From the NCBI RefSeq assembly GCF_016792905.1, contig NZ_JAEULP010000056.1, forward strand, positions 53,555 through 117,554: DNA of 64,000 nucleotides. Direction: 5' to 3'. The position numbers and the translations under genes are program-made. Position 1 is the stretch's first letter. The number at the start of each line of letters is the position of its first letter. Shown piece by piece: positions 1 through 7,729 of this stretch. The notes beneath the pieces were generated by a model. That model was not told the DNA's origin. It ran no database searches and was given only the letters and a program-made list of their open reading frames with translations. The stretch is from Tabrizicola sp. (GTDB lineage Bacteria; Pseudomonadota; Alphaproteobacteria; Rhodobacterales; Rhodobacteraceae).

Positions 1-785
1 CGTGCGCCGCCCCCGGCCTTGATCGCCACCCGTGCAGTTCCGGCAATCGCCTGCGCCGCTTCGGCCAGCGGGTCGTCGGCAGCGGGGGCCATTGCCGGAA
101 AGGACGGGCGCTCTGGCAGGGCGTCCAGCCGCAGCGTTACTGGCGCTTCCTGCGTGTTGATCGGCAGATTGAGGTAGAAGGGCCCGGGCTTCCAGGGATG
201 GAAGACGGAAGACGCACCTTTCCGTAGTCCGTCACGCAGAGAGCCCGGGCTATGCAGCGTGTAGGAGGCCCCCATCAGGGAGGAGATCTGGGAAAAGACC
301 CCCTGTGCCGGTTTCGGCACCTGCTGCATGTTGTAACCTTCGCCATGGGTCGTCTCATCACCATAAAGGTGATAGACGCCGATACTGTTGGAGCTGGCTG
401 CCAAAGAAGCTGCCATGGCCTGCAGGGCGCCTGGACCGATGGAGGTCACGACCGCCGGTACCTCGCCGTAGACCCAAGACAACGCAGTTGCCGCATGGGC
501 CATTTCCACCTCGTTCCGGAACTGCCAGCAGCGCACCAGGCCGGCGGCCTCATAGACCCGCAGAACATCGGCGAGAGCGGTCGAGCCATGGCCGAAGATC
601 GCCAGATACTTGGTCACGCGCTGGCGCATCAGTCCGAGGATCAGTCCTTCGGCCAACGGAAGGGTCACGGTCGGACCTGCGCCGTCGGCCGCAAGCAGGG
701 CCGATAGCCCACCCGCTCTGGCCAGGAAACGCGCGCGCTCTTCCGAGGTGGTGAGATCGGCGAAACGAAAAGACGGTGCGTTCAT
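1..785 (-). CDS. ThDP-dependent enzyme, IolD/acetolactate-synthase-like (partial, C-terminus beyond window)
   Basis: The reading frame opens with ATG at 785 and runs off the left edge, so about 261 N-terminal residues are visible. It begins MNAPSFRFADLTTSEERA. It contains an IFGHGSTALADVL segment and then a NEVEMAHAA segment, which carries the conserved glutamate that activates the thiamine ring in the ThDP (PYR) domain. SIGPGALQAM follows, and a YGDETTHGEGYN stretch resembles IolD, the hydrolase of the inositol ring-opening step. The family acts in the cytoplasm on 2-oxo or dione substrates using thiamine diphosphate. It lies 14 bp downstream of the Gfo/Idh/MocA dehydrogenase on the same strand, so the two are probably co-transcribed under the IclR regulator. 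Cyclitol ring cleavage fits this context, but a generic acetolactate-synthase-like enzyme is also possible because the PP domain is missing. Confidence 0.7.
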   Translation of the reverse strand, partial: MNAPSFRFADLTTSEERARFLARAGGLSALLAADGAGPTVTLPLAEGLILGLMRQRVTKYLAIFGHGSTALADVLRVYEAAGLVRCWQFRNEVEMAHAATALSWVYGEVPAVVTSIGPGALQAMAASLAASSNSIGVYHLYGDETTHGEGYNMQQVPKPAQGVFSQISSLMGASYTLHSPGSLRDGLRKGASSVFHPWKPGPFYLNLPINTQEAPVTLRLDALPERPSFPAMAPAADDPLAEAAQAIAGTARVAIKAGGGA

Positions 786-799
786 GGCCGCTTCCCCTG

Positions 800-1870
800 T
801 CAGCCGTCCAGCCGGATGGTCCGGCCTTCACGGGCCGACTGTTCGGCGGCGAGCGCAAAGCGCAGGACCTGGCGGCCTTCGGAGGCTGTAAGGACAGGTG
901 GCGCCCCGGTCCTAAGGGCGTTGATGTAATGGCGGGTCGACTGGATGAAACTGTGCTCCCACCCCGTCGGGATGTCGTAGGTGGTCAGCGTCCCGTCCCG
1001 GTAGAGCGTGACCGGAGGCGTGGCCCCCAGCCGCCCATGCCCACCGTTGATAAAGATCACTCCGGCAGTGCCGGTGATCTCTACCCGGTCATCCTGGGCA
1101 TAGTGCCGGGTCATAAGCTCCATATCGGGCGAATAGACGATCTCCAGGTTTCCGACGCGGTTTCCGGGGAAGCGAAAGGATACCATCGACTGGGCGTCGA
1201 ACCGGATGCCGCCCGGGCCTTCGCAGTCGCCGATGAAGGCATGGACTTCCTGAGGGTTGCCCATGAAATGCCAGGCGAGCGCAAACTTGTGGTGCCCGTC
1301 GTCGAAAACCAGCGGCCCGCCACCCGCATGCCCCTTCTCCTGCCGCCACGCATTCGCAGCCGCGGGCACGTCCCAAGAGGTAGCGCTGCGGGCAGGGTTC
1401 GACTTGATCCGAATCGACTGAGGCGTGCCGATGGCGCCCTGGTCGATCAATTCGCGCGCCTTCATTACCGGCGGGTAAAATATGAAGTTCTCGAAAATCT
1501 TCACCGGGCGGTCATGTGCCTCGGCGGCGGCGACCAGCTGGTCGGCTTCGGCCAGGTTCAGACACATCGGCTTTTGCAGCGAGATGATCTTGCCCCCCGC
1601 GATGGCTTTCAGCGCCACCGGCAGATGCAGGTGGTGTGGCAGAAGGATCTCGACCAGATCAAGGTCGGGGCGGGCAAGGAATGCATCAATATCGTCGTCA
1701 ACCGCCACGTCCGGGATACCCCAGGCGGCGGCCTTCGCCTTGGCCTGCGCGACATCGCGGTCACACAGCGCCACAATCCGCGCGTCCGGGTTCTGCAGAT
1801 ATTCGATGGCGTGCAGGTCCGAAATCCGTCCCGTGCCGATCAGTCCGACACGCAGGGGCGCCAAGGTCAT
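800..1870 (-). CDS. Gfo/Idh/MocA family oxidoreductase
   Basis: A 356-residue cytoplasmic NAD(P)-dependent dehydrogenase of the glucose-fructose oxidoreductase / inositol dehydrogenase family. The N-terminal Rossmann fold shows VGLIGTGRISDLHA (residues 8-21). The usual EKP motif appears as LQKP near residue 98, a change from the common Glu. The C-terminal alpha/beta domain has a DDGHHK segment near residue 195 where the family places its catalytic Asp/His pair. Length is typical. Its start overlaps the end of the IclR gene by 4 bp, which indicates translational coupling. It presumably oxidises a sugar or cyclitol imported by the divergent ABC transporter. The exact substrate cannot be read from the sequence. 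Confidence 0.85.
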   Translation of the reverse strand: MTLAPLRVGLIGTGRISDLHAIEYLQNPDARIVALCDRDVAQAKAKAAAWGIPDVAVDDDIDAFLARPDLDLVEILLPHHLHLPVALKAIAGGKIISLQKPMCLNLAEADQLVAAAEAHDRPVKIFENFIFYPPVMKARELIDQGAIGTPQSIRIKSNPARSATSWDVPAAANAWRQEKGHAGGGPLVFDDGHHKFALAWHFMGNPQEVHAFIGDCEGPGGIRFDAQSMVSFRFPGNRVGNLEIVYSPDMELMTRHYAQDDRVEITGTAGVIFINGGHGRLGATPPVTLYRDGTLTTYDIPTGWEHSFIQSTRHYINALRTGAPPVLTASEGRQVLRFALAAEQSAREGRTIRLDG

Positions 1871-2610
1871 CGTTGAGGCTCCTTCTGTCGTCCGCCCTGT
1901 CCCGCGGCGGCCACGATGCGGCCAAGTTCGTGCAGGCGGGCATCGGTGACTCGAACCGAGGGGCCAGAAATCCCAACAGCCGCAATCATCACTCCTGCCC
2001 CGTCGTAGATCGGCCGGGCAACGCAGCGGATGCCCGGGGCAAACTCCTCGTCGTCGATCGAATAGCCCCGGGCGCGGGTGCGCTCGATCTCTTCCGCCAG
2101 CGCGCGGCGGGTGGTGAGGGTGCGGGGCGTGAAGACGGGCTGGTCGTCCGGCAATTGTGCGCGGCCGAAGCTGAGGAAGGCCTTACCAAGCGCGGTACAA
2201 TGCAGCGGCGAAAGCGCGCCGATCGGATGATCGACCTTCAGCGGCAGCGGCGAATCCACCTTGTCGATGTACCAGACCCGCGAACCAACCAGCACTGCGA
2301 GATGCGCGCATTCACCGGTTTCGGCAACCAGCGTCTCCAGAGTGCCGCGCCAGGCTTCCTTGACCGCGACGATCTCTTCCAGCGTGTGTTCGGTCCGCGG
2401 GGTGCCGACCAGCCTGGCACTTGGCCGATAGCGGCGATTGTCGTCCTGCACCGCGTAGTCCTTGGCGACCAGAGTCTTCAGCAGATGCGCTGCGTTGGAC
2501 TTGTCGATACCGAGCGCCTCGGCCACGTCGGTCAGGCGAACGGGATCGGACTGGGCGGTCATGTAGCTGAGGGCCTCCAGACCACGGGACAGGGATTGCA
2601 GCAGGCGCAT
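1867..2610 (-). CDS. IclR family transcriptional regulator
   Basis: A 247-residue regulator with an N-terminal winged helix-turn-helix (about residues 5-65, including RLTDVAEALGIDKSNAAHLLKTL) and a C-terminal IclR effector-binding domain. The latter contains HCTALGKAFLSF and GYSIDDEEFAPGIRC, both characteristic of the family. It is the first gene of the leftward unit with the dehydrogenase and the ThDP enzyme, and is divergent from the sugar ABC transporter operon. It most likely controls both directions from the palindrome at 2641-2677 and responds to the transported compound or a catabolite. Whether it activates or represses cannot be told. Confidence 0.92.
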   Translation of the reverse strand: MRLLQSLSRGLEALSYMTAQSDPVRLTDVAEALGIDKSNAAHLLKTLVAKDYAVQDDNRRYRPSARLVGTPRTEHTLEEIVAVKEAWRGTLETLVAETGECAHLAVLVGSRVWYIDKVDSPLPLKVDHPIGALSPLHCTALGKAFLSFGRAQLPDDQPVFTPRTLTTRRALAEEIERTRARGYSIDDEEFAPGIRCVARPIYDGAGVMIAAVGISGPSVRVTDARLHELGRIVAAAGQGGRQKEPQR

Positions 2611-2640
2611 GGGGCGGGCTCCGATCGCGTTTCGTTGAAT

Positions 2641-2677
2641 TTGCGCTATGCTAAACAGATAGTTTTACATAGCGCAA
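2641..2677. promoter_or_regulatory. Long palindrome, candidate IclR operator
   Basis: Perfect 10-bp arms TTGCGCTATG (2641-2650) and CATAGCGCAA (2668-2677) are centred on 2659. A nested second pair AAAC (2653-2656) / GTTT (2662-2665) shares the same centre. The element lies 31 bp upstream of the iclR-type start codon and about 150 bp upstream of the binding-protein gene, where a regulator shared by both units would bind. Assignment to this IclR protein is inference from position and symmetry. Confidence 0.65.
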
Positions 2678-2827
2678 CTTTTCCATCCTCATGCTTCCAT
2701 ATCAGGACTTTTCTCGCATTGTCAGGCGATATGCAATACTTTTCGTTGACATGGTGGCAATTCTTGGCAATCAAGGACAGGACGGCAGGAAGAAGTGCCG
2801 CATGTTTAAACTTCTTGGGAGGATGAG

Positions 2828-4099
2828 ATGAAGCAGATCAGTCGGCGCGGCGTGTTGCTGGGGTCGCTTGCCGTCCCGCTCCTGAGCATGGGCCGGATGG
2901 CCCGGGCGCAAGCGGGCGAAGTGACGATCAGCCACTACTTCACCGGAGAACTGGGGCTCAAGGCCTTCAACGAGCAGATCGCCAAGTTCACCGAGGCCAC
3001 CGGCATCGCGATGAAGGAAAGCCCGGTCGGGCACGAGGATTTCAAGACCGACATCCTCGTTCGGGCTGCGGGCAACAGCCTGCCGGACGTGTTCAGCTAC
3101 TGGGCCGGAGCGCGGGTGCAGTTCATCGTCGATTCGAATTCGCTGCATCCGATAGACGAAATGTGGGGGGCCAACGGCCTTGACGGGATCATCGCCAAGC
3201 CAGTCGCCGACAGCGCCACGCTATACAATGGCAAGCGCTATCTGGTGCCGATGAACTACCACTACGCCGGCATGTTCTACAACGTGAAGGTGCTTGCAGA
3301 CGCCGGAATGACGGCCCCTCCCGCAAGCTGGGATGATTTCCTGGCGCTGTGCGAAACGCTGAAGGGCAAGGGCGTGGCCCCCGTCGCGCTTGGGTCGAAA
3401 AACCGCTGGCCGGCACAATTCTGGTTCGACTACCTGCTGCTGCGCACCGCAGGACCGGACTATCGTGCGCGCCTGATGACGGGCGATGCCAAGTACTCCG
3501 ACCCAGAGGTCGCCGCTGCCCTGGCAATGTGGAAAGAACTGTTCGACAAGGGCTACTTTGTTGAAAACGCAAACGCCGACGACTGGACCGATGCCTCGGA
3601 CAAGGTGGCGCGCGGAGAGGCGGCGATGACGCTGATGGGAACCTGGATCACCGGCTACTGGAACGGCAACGGGCTTGTTCCGGGACAGGATTACGACTTC
3701 TTCGAGTTCCCCAAGATCAAGGACGGCGTGCCCAACGCCGCGGTCGGCCCGGTCGACGGGCTGGTGATCGCCGCGAATGCCGCGAATGTCGAGGGCGCCG
3801 AGAAGTTCCTGGCCTTCATGGTCTCGGACGCCGGGGTGCAGGCGGCCTGGGCCAACGCGCAGGGCGCGCTGTCGGCGAACGTGAACGTCGACCCGGCAAG
3901 CTACAATGCGGTGATGCAGAAGGCGGCCGCGAGAGTGGCGGCGGCCGAGGCCTTCGCCTTCAACTACGACCTCGCCACGCCGCCTCCGGTGGCCGAGGTG
4001 GGACTTTCGATGTTCACCCGCTTCATCGACGACCCTTCGCAGGCCGAGGCCATTCTCGCACAAGTCGCAACTGACGCCGAAGCCGCGTTCAACGAATGA
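2828..4099 (+). CDS. Extracellular solute-binding protein of a CUT1 sugar ABC transporter, Tat-exported
   Basis: A 423-residue periplasmic binding protein of the family 1 / UgpB-MalE type. The N-terminus has a twin-arginine signal (SRRGVLLG at residues 5-12) followed by a hydrophobic stretch and a likely AQA cleavage site near residue 30. The mature protein shows the usual SBP layout, with LVRAAGNSLPDVFSYW, a MNYHYAGMFYNVKVL segment and MGTWITGYW. A good ribosome binding site (GGGAGGATG) precedes the ATG. It heads an operon of two permeases and an ATPase, and a strong hairpin separates it from the first permease. The ligand is a carbohydrate or polyol, unspecified. Confidence 0.9.
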   Translation: MKQISRRGVLLGSLAVPLLSMGRMARAQAGEVTISHYFTGELGLKAFNEQIAKFTEATGIAMKESPVGHEDFKTDILVRAAGNSLPDVFSYWAGARVQFIVDSNSLHPIDEMWGANGLDGIIAKPVADSATLYNGKRYLVPMNYHYAGMFYNVKVLADAGMTAPPASWDDFLALCETLKGKGVAPVALGSKNRWPAQFWFDYLLLRTAGPDYRARLMTGDAKYSDPEVAAALAMWKELFDKGYFVENANADDWTDASDKVARGEAAMTLMGTWITGYWNGNGLVPGQDYDFFEFPKIKDGVPNAAVGPVDGLVIAANAANVEGAEKFLAFMVSDAGVQAAWANAQGALSANVNVDPASYNAVMQKAAARVAAAEAFAFNYDLATPPPVAEVGLSMFTRFIDDPSQAEAILAQVATDAEAAFNE

Positions 4100-4102
4100 C
4101 CG

Positions 4103-4144
4103 GAAGACCCCGGGCCACCAACTTCCGGGCGGCCCGGGGTCTTC
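4103..4144 (+). other. Intercistronic hairpin after the binding-protein gene
   Basis: A perfect 14-bp stem, GAAGACCCCGGGCC (4103-4116) with GGCCCGGGGTCTTC (4131-4144), closes a 14-nt loop. It begins 4 bp after the binding-protein stop codon and ends 13 bp before the first permease start. No T-tract follows, so it is more likely an mRNA 3'-end stabiliser or partial terminator that keeps binding protein in excess over membrane components, as is common in sugar ABC operons. Confidence 0.75.
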
Positions 4145-4157
4145 GGGAAAGGGACGG

Positions 4158-5039
4158 ATGGAACAGCACAACCGCTTCTGGCGCATCGCGCTTCTAGGCC
4201 TGCCGCTGGGGCTGTTCGGGCTGTTCGTGGTCTGGCCACTGTTCAGTTCGTTCTACTACAGCTTCACCGACTGGAACGGATTTGACACCAACTACAGTTT
4301 CGTGGGCTTCGACAATTTCGCCAAGATCGCCACCGACCGTCTTTTCCTGCAGGCAGCGATCAACACCACGATCTGGATGGCGGCTGCAATCATCCTGCCA
4401 ACGACTCTGGGATTGATGCTGGCTTTGCTTCTCGATTCCAGGGTGGCCGGGGCGCGGGTGTTCAAGAGCATCTTCTACCTGCCGATCTGCCTGTCGGCCG
4501 TGATCGTCGGCCAGATCTGGACCTGGATCTACCAGCCCGACTGGGGCCTTCTGAACACGATCATTTCCCAAATAACGGGCGAGAAGTTCAAGTACGCATG
4601 GCTGGCCAAGCCCGACACTGCGCTCTGGTCGGTGATCGTCGCCTGGTCCTGGCAGCAGACCGGGCTTGCGATGGTGATCTATCTCGCCGGGCTGACCGCC
4701 ATTCCCGGCGATCTCCTGGAGGTCTGCGAGATCGAAGGTGCCTCGCCCTGGCAACGCTTTCGCCGGGTGGTGCTGCCGCTGCTTGCGCCCTCGACCGTGG
4801 TCGTGGTGGCGCTTTCGGTGATCAACTCGCTGAAAGGGTTCGACATTCTCTACATCATGACCGGCGGGGGCCCGTTCAACAGTTCGGACACGCTGGCGAT
4901 GCACATGTACAACGAAAGCTTCAAGAAATACCTGATGGGCTATGGTTCGGCGATTTCGGTCGTCCTGTTCCTGATAGCGCTGGCGATCATCGGGCTCTAT
5001 TTCCGCCAGCTGCGCAAGGTTGATCGCATCTATGGCTGA
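4158..5039 (+). CDS. Sugar ABC transporter permease (MalF/UgpA type)
   Basis: A 293-residue inner-membrane permease with about six transmembrane segments, starting with LGLPLGLFGLFVVWPLF. The cytoplasmic EAA loop that docks onto the ATPase is visible as EVCEIEGASPWQRFRRVVLPLL near residue 190. It pairs with the following permease as a heterodimer. The 3' end overlaps the next gene by 8 bp. Length and topology match CUT1 family MalF-like subunits. Confidence 0.93.
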   Translation: MEQHNRFWRIALLGLPLGLFGLFVVWPLFSSFYYSFTDWNGFDTNYSFVGFDNFAKIATDRLFLQAAINTTIWMAAAIILPTTLGLMLALLLDSRVAGARVFKSIFYLPICLSAVIVGQIWTWIYQPDWGLLNTIISQITGEKFKYAWLAKPDTALWSVIVAWSWQQTGLAMVIYLAGLTAIPGDLLEVCEIEGASPWQRFRRVVLPLLAPSTVVVVALSVINSLKGFDILYIMTGGGPFNSSDTLAMHMYNESFKKYLMGYGSAISVVLFLIALAIIGLYFRQLRKVDRIYG

Positions 5040-5880
5040 GCCCCTGCCCGTGACCCGCTTCAACCCATGGCCCACGACCATCTTCACCATCCTCAGCGCT
5101 CTCGCGGTGCTGTTCCTGCTGCCCACCCTCGGGGTACTGCTCTCCTCGATCAAGACCACTCGCGAGATTTCGATGGGTGAGCTCTGGTCCTTGCCCGCAA
5201 GCCTTTTCCTCGGCAACTTTGCCGAGGTTCTGGGCAACCCTGCGGTCCATCGCTACTTTCTGAACACCCTTCTGGTGACGCTGCCCGCAACCGCAGTTTC
5301 AATCACGCTCGGCGCGCTGGCCGGCTACGTCTTTGCCAAGTTGCCGTTCCGCGGCTCGAATGCCCTGTTCCTGGGGATCGTCGCTGGCATGTTCTTTCCG
5401 CCGCAGGTCATCCTGGTGCCGCTGTTTCGCCTGTTCAACGGGCTGGGGCTGATCGACACGCTATGGCCGGTGATCATCGTCCATTCGGCGCTTGGCCTCC
5501 CAATATGCGTCCTGATGATGCGGAATTTCTTCGCAACCGTCCCGAATGCCCTGCGCGAGGCCGCGATCATGGAAGGTGCCAACGAATGGCAGGTTCTGAC
5601 GCGAGTCGTCCTGCCCCTGTCGTTGCCTGCGCTGGCCGTGCTCGCCACGCTGCAATTCACCTGGATCTGGAACGATTTTCTCTGGCCACTGATTTTCACC
5701 CAGTCCGACAACAAGCGCACTATCATGATCGGCATCGTCAACCTGAAGGGCCAGTACTCCGTCGCCTGGGGCGTGCAGGGCGCGCTATCTCTGGTTGCCA
5801 GCTTGCCCACGCTTCTCGTCTTTCTCTTCTTCCAGCGCTTTTTCATCAAGGGGATGACCATGGGCGCAGTCAAAGGATAA
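5032..5880 (+). CDS. Sugar ABC transporter permease (MalG/UgpE type)
   Basis: A 282-residue inner-membrane protein with six predicted transmembrane helices and the EAA loop EAAIMEGANEWQVLTRVVLP near residue 185. The ATG at 5032 is preferred over an in-frame TTG at 5020 because it gives the normal N-terminus and an 8-bp overlap with the upstream permease. The C-terminus FFIKGMTMGAVKG is typical of MalG-like proteins. It forms the translocation pore with the upstream subunit. Confidence 0.93.
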   Translation: MAEPLPVTRFNPWPTTIFTILSALAVLFLLPTLGVLLSSIKTTREISMGELWSLPASLFLGNFAEVLGNPAVHRYFLNTLLVTLPATAVSITLGALAGYVFAKLPFRGSNALFLGIVAGMFFPPQVILVPLFRLFNGLGLIDTLWPVIIVHSALGLPICVLMMRNFFATVPNALREAAIMEGANEWQVLTRVVLPLSLPALAVLATLQFTWIWNDFLWPLIFTQSDNKRTIMIGIVNLKGQYSVAWGVQGALSLVASLPTLLVFLFFQRFFIKGMTMGAVKG

Positions 5881-5883
5881 CCC

Positions 5884-6936
5884 ATGGCCCAGCTTCAGCT
5901 TGCCAACCTTCGCAAATCCTTCGGCCAGGTCCAGGTGATCAAGGGACTGGACCTCGCGATTTCCGACGGCGAGTTCGTCGTCTTCGTCGGTCCGTCAGGC
6001 TGCGGCAAGTCCACCACCCTGCGGATGATCGCCGGGCTTGAGGATGCCACCTCTGGCACGATCCTGCTTGACGGCGGAGACCTGACCCGCGCCCGCCCCG
6101 CCGACCGCAGCATCGCCATGGTGTTCCAGTCCTACGCGCTGTTCCCGCACATGACGGTGGCCGACAACATCGGCTTCGGGCTTCAACTGAAGGGAACCGA
6201 CCGCGCAACGATCACCGCCCGCGTCGCCGAGGTGGCAGGGACGCTGCATCTCGCCCCCCTCCTTGCCCGCTACCCGCGCGAACTGTCCGGCGGCCAGCGC
6301 CAGCGCGTCGCCATCGGCCGCGCCATCATCCGCAACCCCAAGGTCTTTCTCTTCGACGAGCCTCTTTCCAACCTGGATGCCGCCCTGCGCGTGCAGATGC
6401 GGCTGGAGATTGCCCGCCTGCACCAGCGCCTTCGCGCAACCATGGTCTACGTGACGCATGACCAGGTCGAGGCGATGACGCTCGCCAACCGGATCGTGGT
6501 GTTCAACGATGGTCGGATCGAGCAGGTCGGCACGCCGATGGATCTGTACGAACGTCCGGCAAACCGCTTTGTCGCCGGGTTCATCGGCGCACCCTCGATG
6601 AACTTCCTGCCGGTCCGCACCAATGGGTCTCTGATCGACTGGCCGGGCATCGCGCCACTTGCGCTGCCCGCCGGGAAAGCACAGGTGGTCGAGCTGGGAA
6701 TCCGGCCCGAACATCTGGTGGCGGTGGAGGAAGCGGACGCCGACATCGCAGGCGACATAGAGATCATCGAGCGGCTCGGAGCCGAGACCTATGCCTATGT
6801 CCGCGTCGCGGGACAGCCCGCCGATCTGACACTCCGCCTTCCCGGCGAAACCGGCCATCGACCCGGCAGCAGGATCGGGCTGAAACTTGACTGGTCCCGT
6901 GCGCACTGGTTCGACGCGGATGGGCGGGTTCTCTGA
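5884..6936 (+). CDS. Sugar ABC transporter ATP-binding protein (MalK/UgpC type)
   Basis: A 350-residue ATPase. Walker A is GPSGCGKSTT (residues 37-46), the signature is LSGGQRQRVAIGRA and Walker B is VFLFDEPLSNLDAALR, with the switch histidine in VYVTHDQVEAMT. The last ~110 residues form the TOBE/regulatory domain seen in MalK-like proteins (GIRPEHLV). The start is 3 bp after the upstream stop codon, so it is in the same operon. It energises import by the two preceding permeases. Confidence 0.95.
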   Translation: MAQLQLANLRKSFGQVQVIKGLDLAISDGEFVVFVGPSGCGKSTTLRMIAGLEDATSGTILLDGGDLTRARPADRSIAMVFQSYALFPHMTVADNIGFGLQLKGTDRATITARVAEVAGTLHLAPLLARYPRELSGGQRQRVAIGRAIIRNPKVFLFDEPLSNLDAALRVQMRLEIARLHQRLRATMVYVTHDQVEAMTLANRIVVFNDGRIEQVGTPMDLYERPANRFVAGFIGAPSMNFLPVRTNGSLIDWPGIAPLALPAGKAQVVELGIRPEHLVAVEEADADIAGDIEIIERLGAETYAYVRVAGQPADLTLRLPGETGHRPGSRIGLKLDWSRAHWFDADGRVL

Positions 6937-7079
6937 AACTGGTTCGGGCTCCAGGTCAGCAAGCCGCGCCACCCCGGCGCCCGGCAATGCGGCAGCCTTC
7001 GCCCCCGGCCAAACCGGCAGAGCCTGGACCATTCCGTTCCCGGGAGATGTGCTTACCGGCGAGACCTTTGTGCAGCAAA

Positions 7080-7544
7080 TCAGATCGGGATGTTCAGGCT
7101 GTTCTTCACCCTCTTTAGCGTGAAGCTCGTATAGATCGACTGGACGTTCGGCAGTTCGACGAGCGCGTTCTTCACCGTTGCCTCATAGTCCCGGACGCTG
7201 GGTGCGATGACTTGCAGGACATAGTCGAACTCGCCACTGAGCGAGTAGCACTGCAGGATTTCGGGTACGCCCGCCACGGCATCCTCAAACGCTTTCAGGC
7301 GCTCACGCTGATGGTGGGTGATCTTCACAAAGCAGAAGACAAGAATTTCGTAGCCGACCGCCTCGGGGTCGATGACGAAGCGCCGGGTGCTGACCGCGCC
7401 TTCGGCCTGCAACCTCTGCAGCCGACGCCAGCAGGGAGAATGGCTCATGCCGGTAGCCTCGCCCAGTTCGCGCATCGTCAGGTCCGGTTGGGCCTGGATC
7501 ACGCGCAGAATGCGCCGATCCGAATCATCAAGCTTCATTCGCAC
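7080..7544 (-). CDS. Lrp/AsnC family transcriptional regulator
   Basis: A 154-residue protein with an N-terminal helix-turn-helix (KLDDSDRRILRVIQAQPDLT, then MRELGEATGMSHSPCWRRLQRL) and a C-terminal RAM domain, with GEFDYVLQVIAPSVRDYEA and a VQSIYTSFTLKRVK ending. Such proteins bind amino acids and control catabolic genes next to them. It is divergent from the 2-oxoacid oxidoreductase and leucine operon, so it probably senses leucine or a related amino acid. The dyad at 7642-7666 in the shared intergenic region is a candidate binding site. An alternative start lies two codons downstream. Confidence 0.93.
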   Translation of the reverse strand: MRMKLDDSDRRILRVIQAQPDLTMRELGEATGMSHSPCWRRLQRLQAEGAVSTRRFVIDPEAVGYEILVFCFVKITHHQRERLKAFEDAVAGVPEILQCYSLSGEFDYVLQVIAPSVRDYEATVKNALVELPNVQSIYTSFTLKRVKNSLNIPI

Positions 7545-7641
7545 CCCTATCCGGTTACACTATCGTTCATGGGTTCCGTCACCGGCACCAGTTTTGAGAA
7601 TCCTGCGCATCTGAAGGTACATTGTATCCATTCATATGCTA

Positions 7642-7666
7642 ACAAGGTCAACATTAGCGACCTTGT
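7642..7666. promoter_or_regulatory. Inverted repeat between lrp-type regulator and leucine operon
   Basis: Perfect 8-bp arms ACAAGGTC (7642-7649) and GACCTTGT (7659-7666) are separated by 9 nt. The dyad lies about 98 bp upstream of the regulator start and 63 bp upstream of the oxidoreductase start, in the only intergenic space available for divergent control. Its role as a binding site for the adjacent Lrp-family protein is inferred. Confidence 0.5.
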
Positions 7667-7729
7667 CCTTCGCGTTTCGGACTAAACTTCCGATGAGCAC
7701 TGCACGCGGATCTAGGGAGGGAGACGCGG

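Noticed and set aside
776-1876. Plus-strand frame of 366 codons over the dehydrogenase gene
   Set aside because: Mirror of the Gfo/Idh/MocA gene, whose Rossmann and catalytic motifs are on the minus strand.
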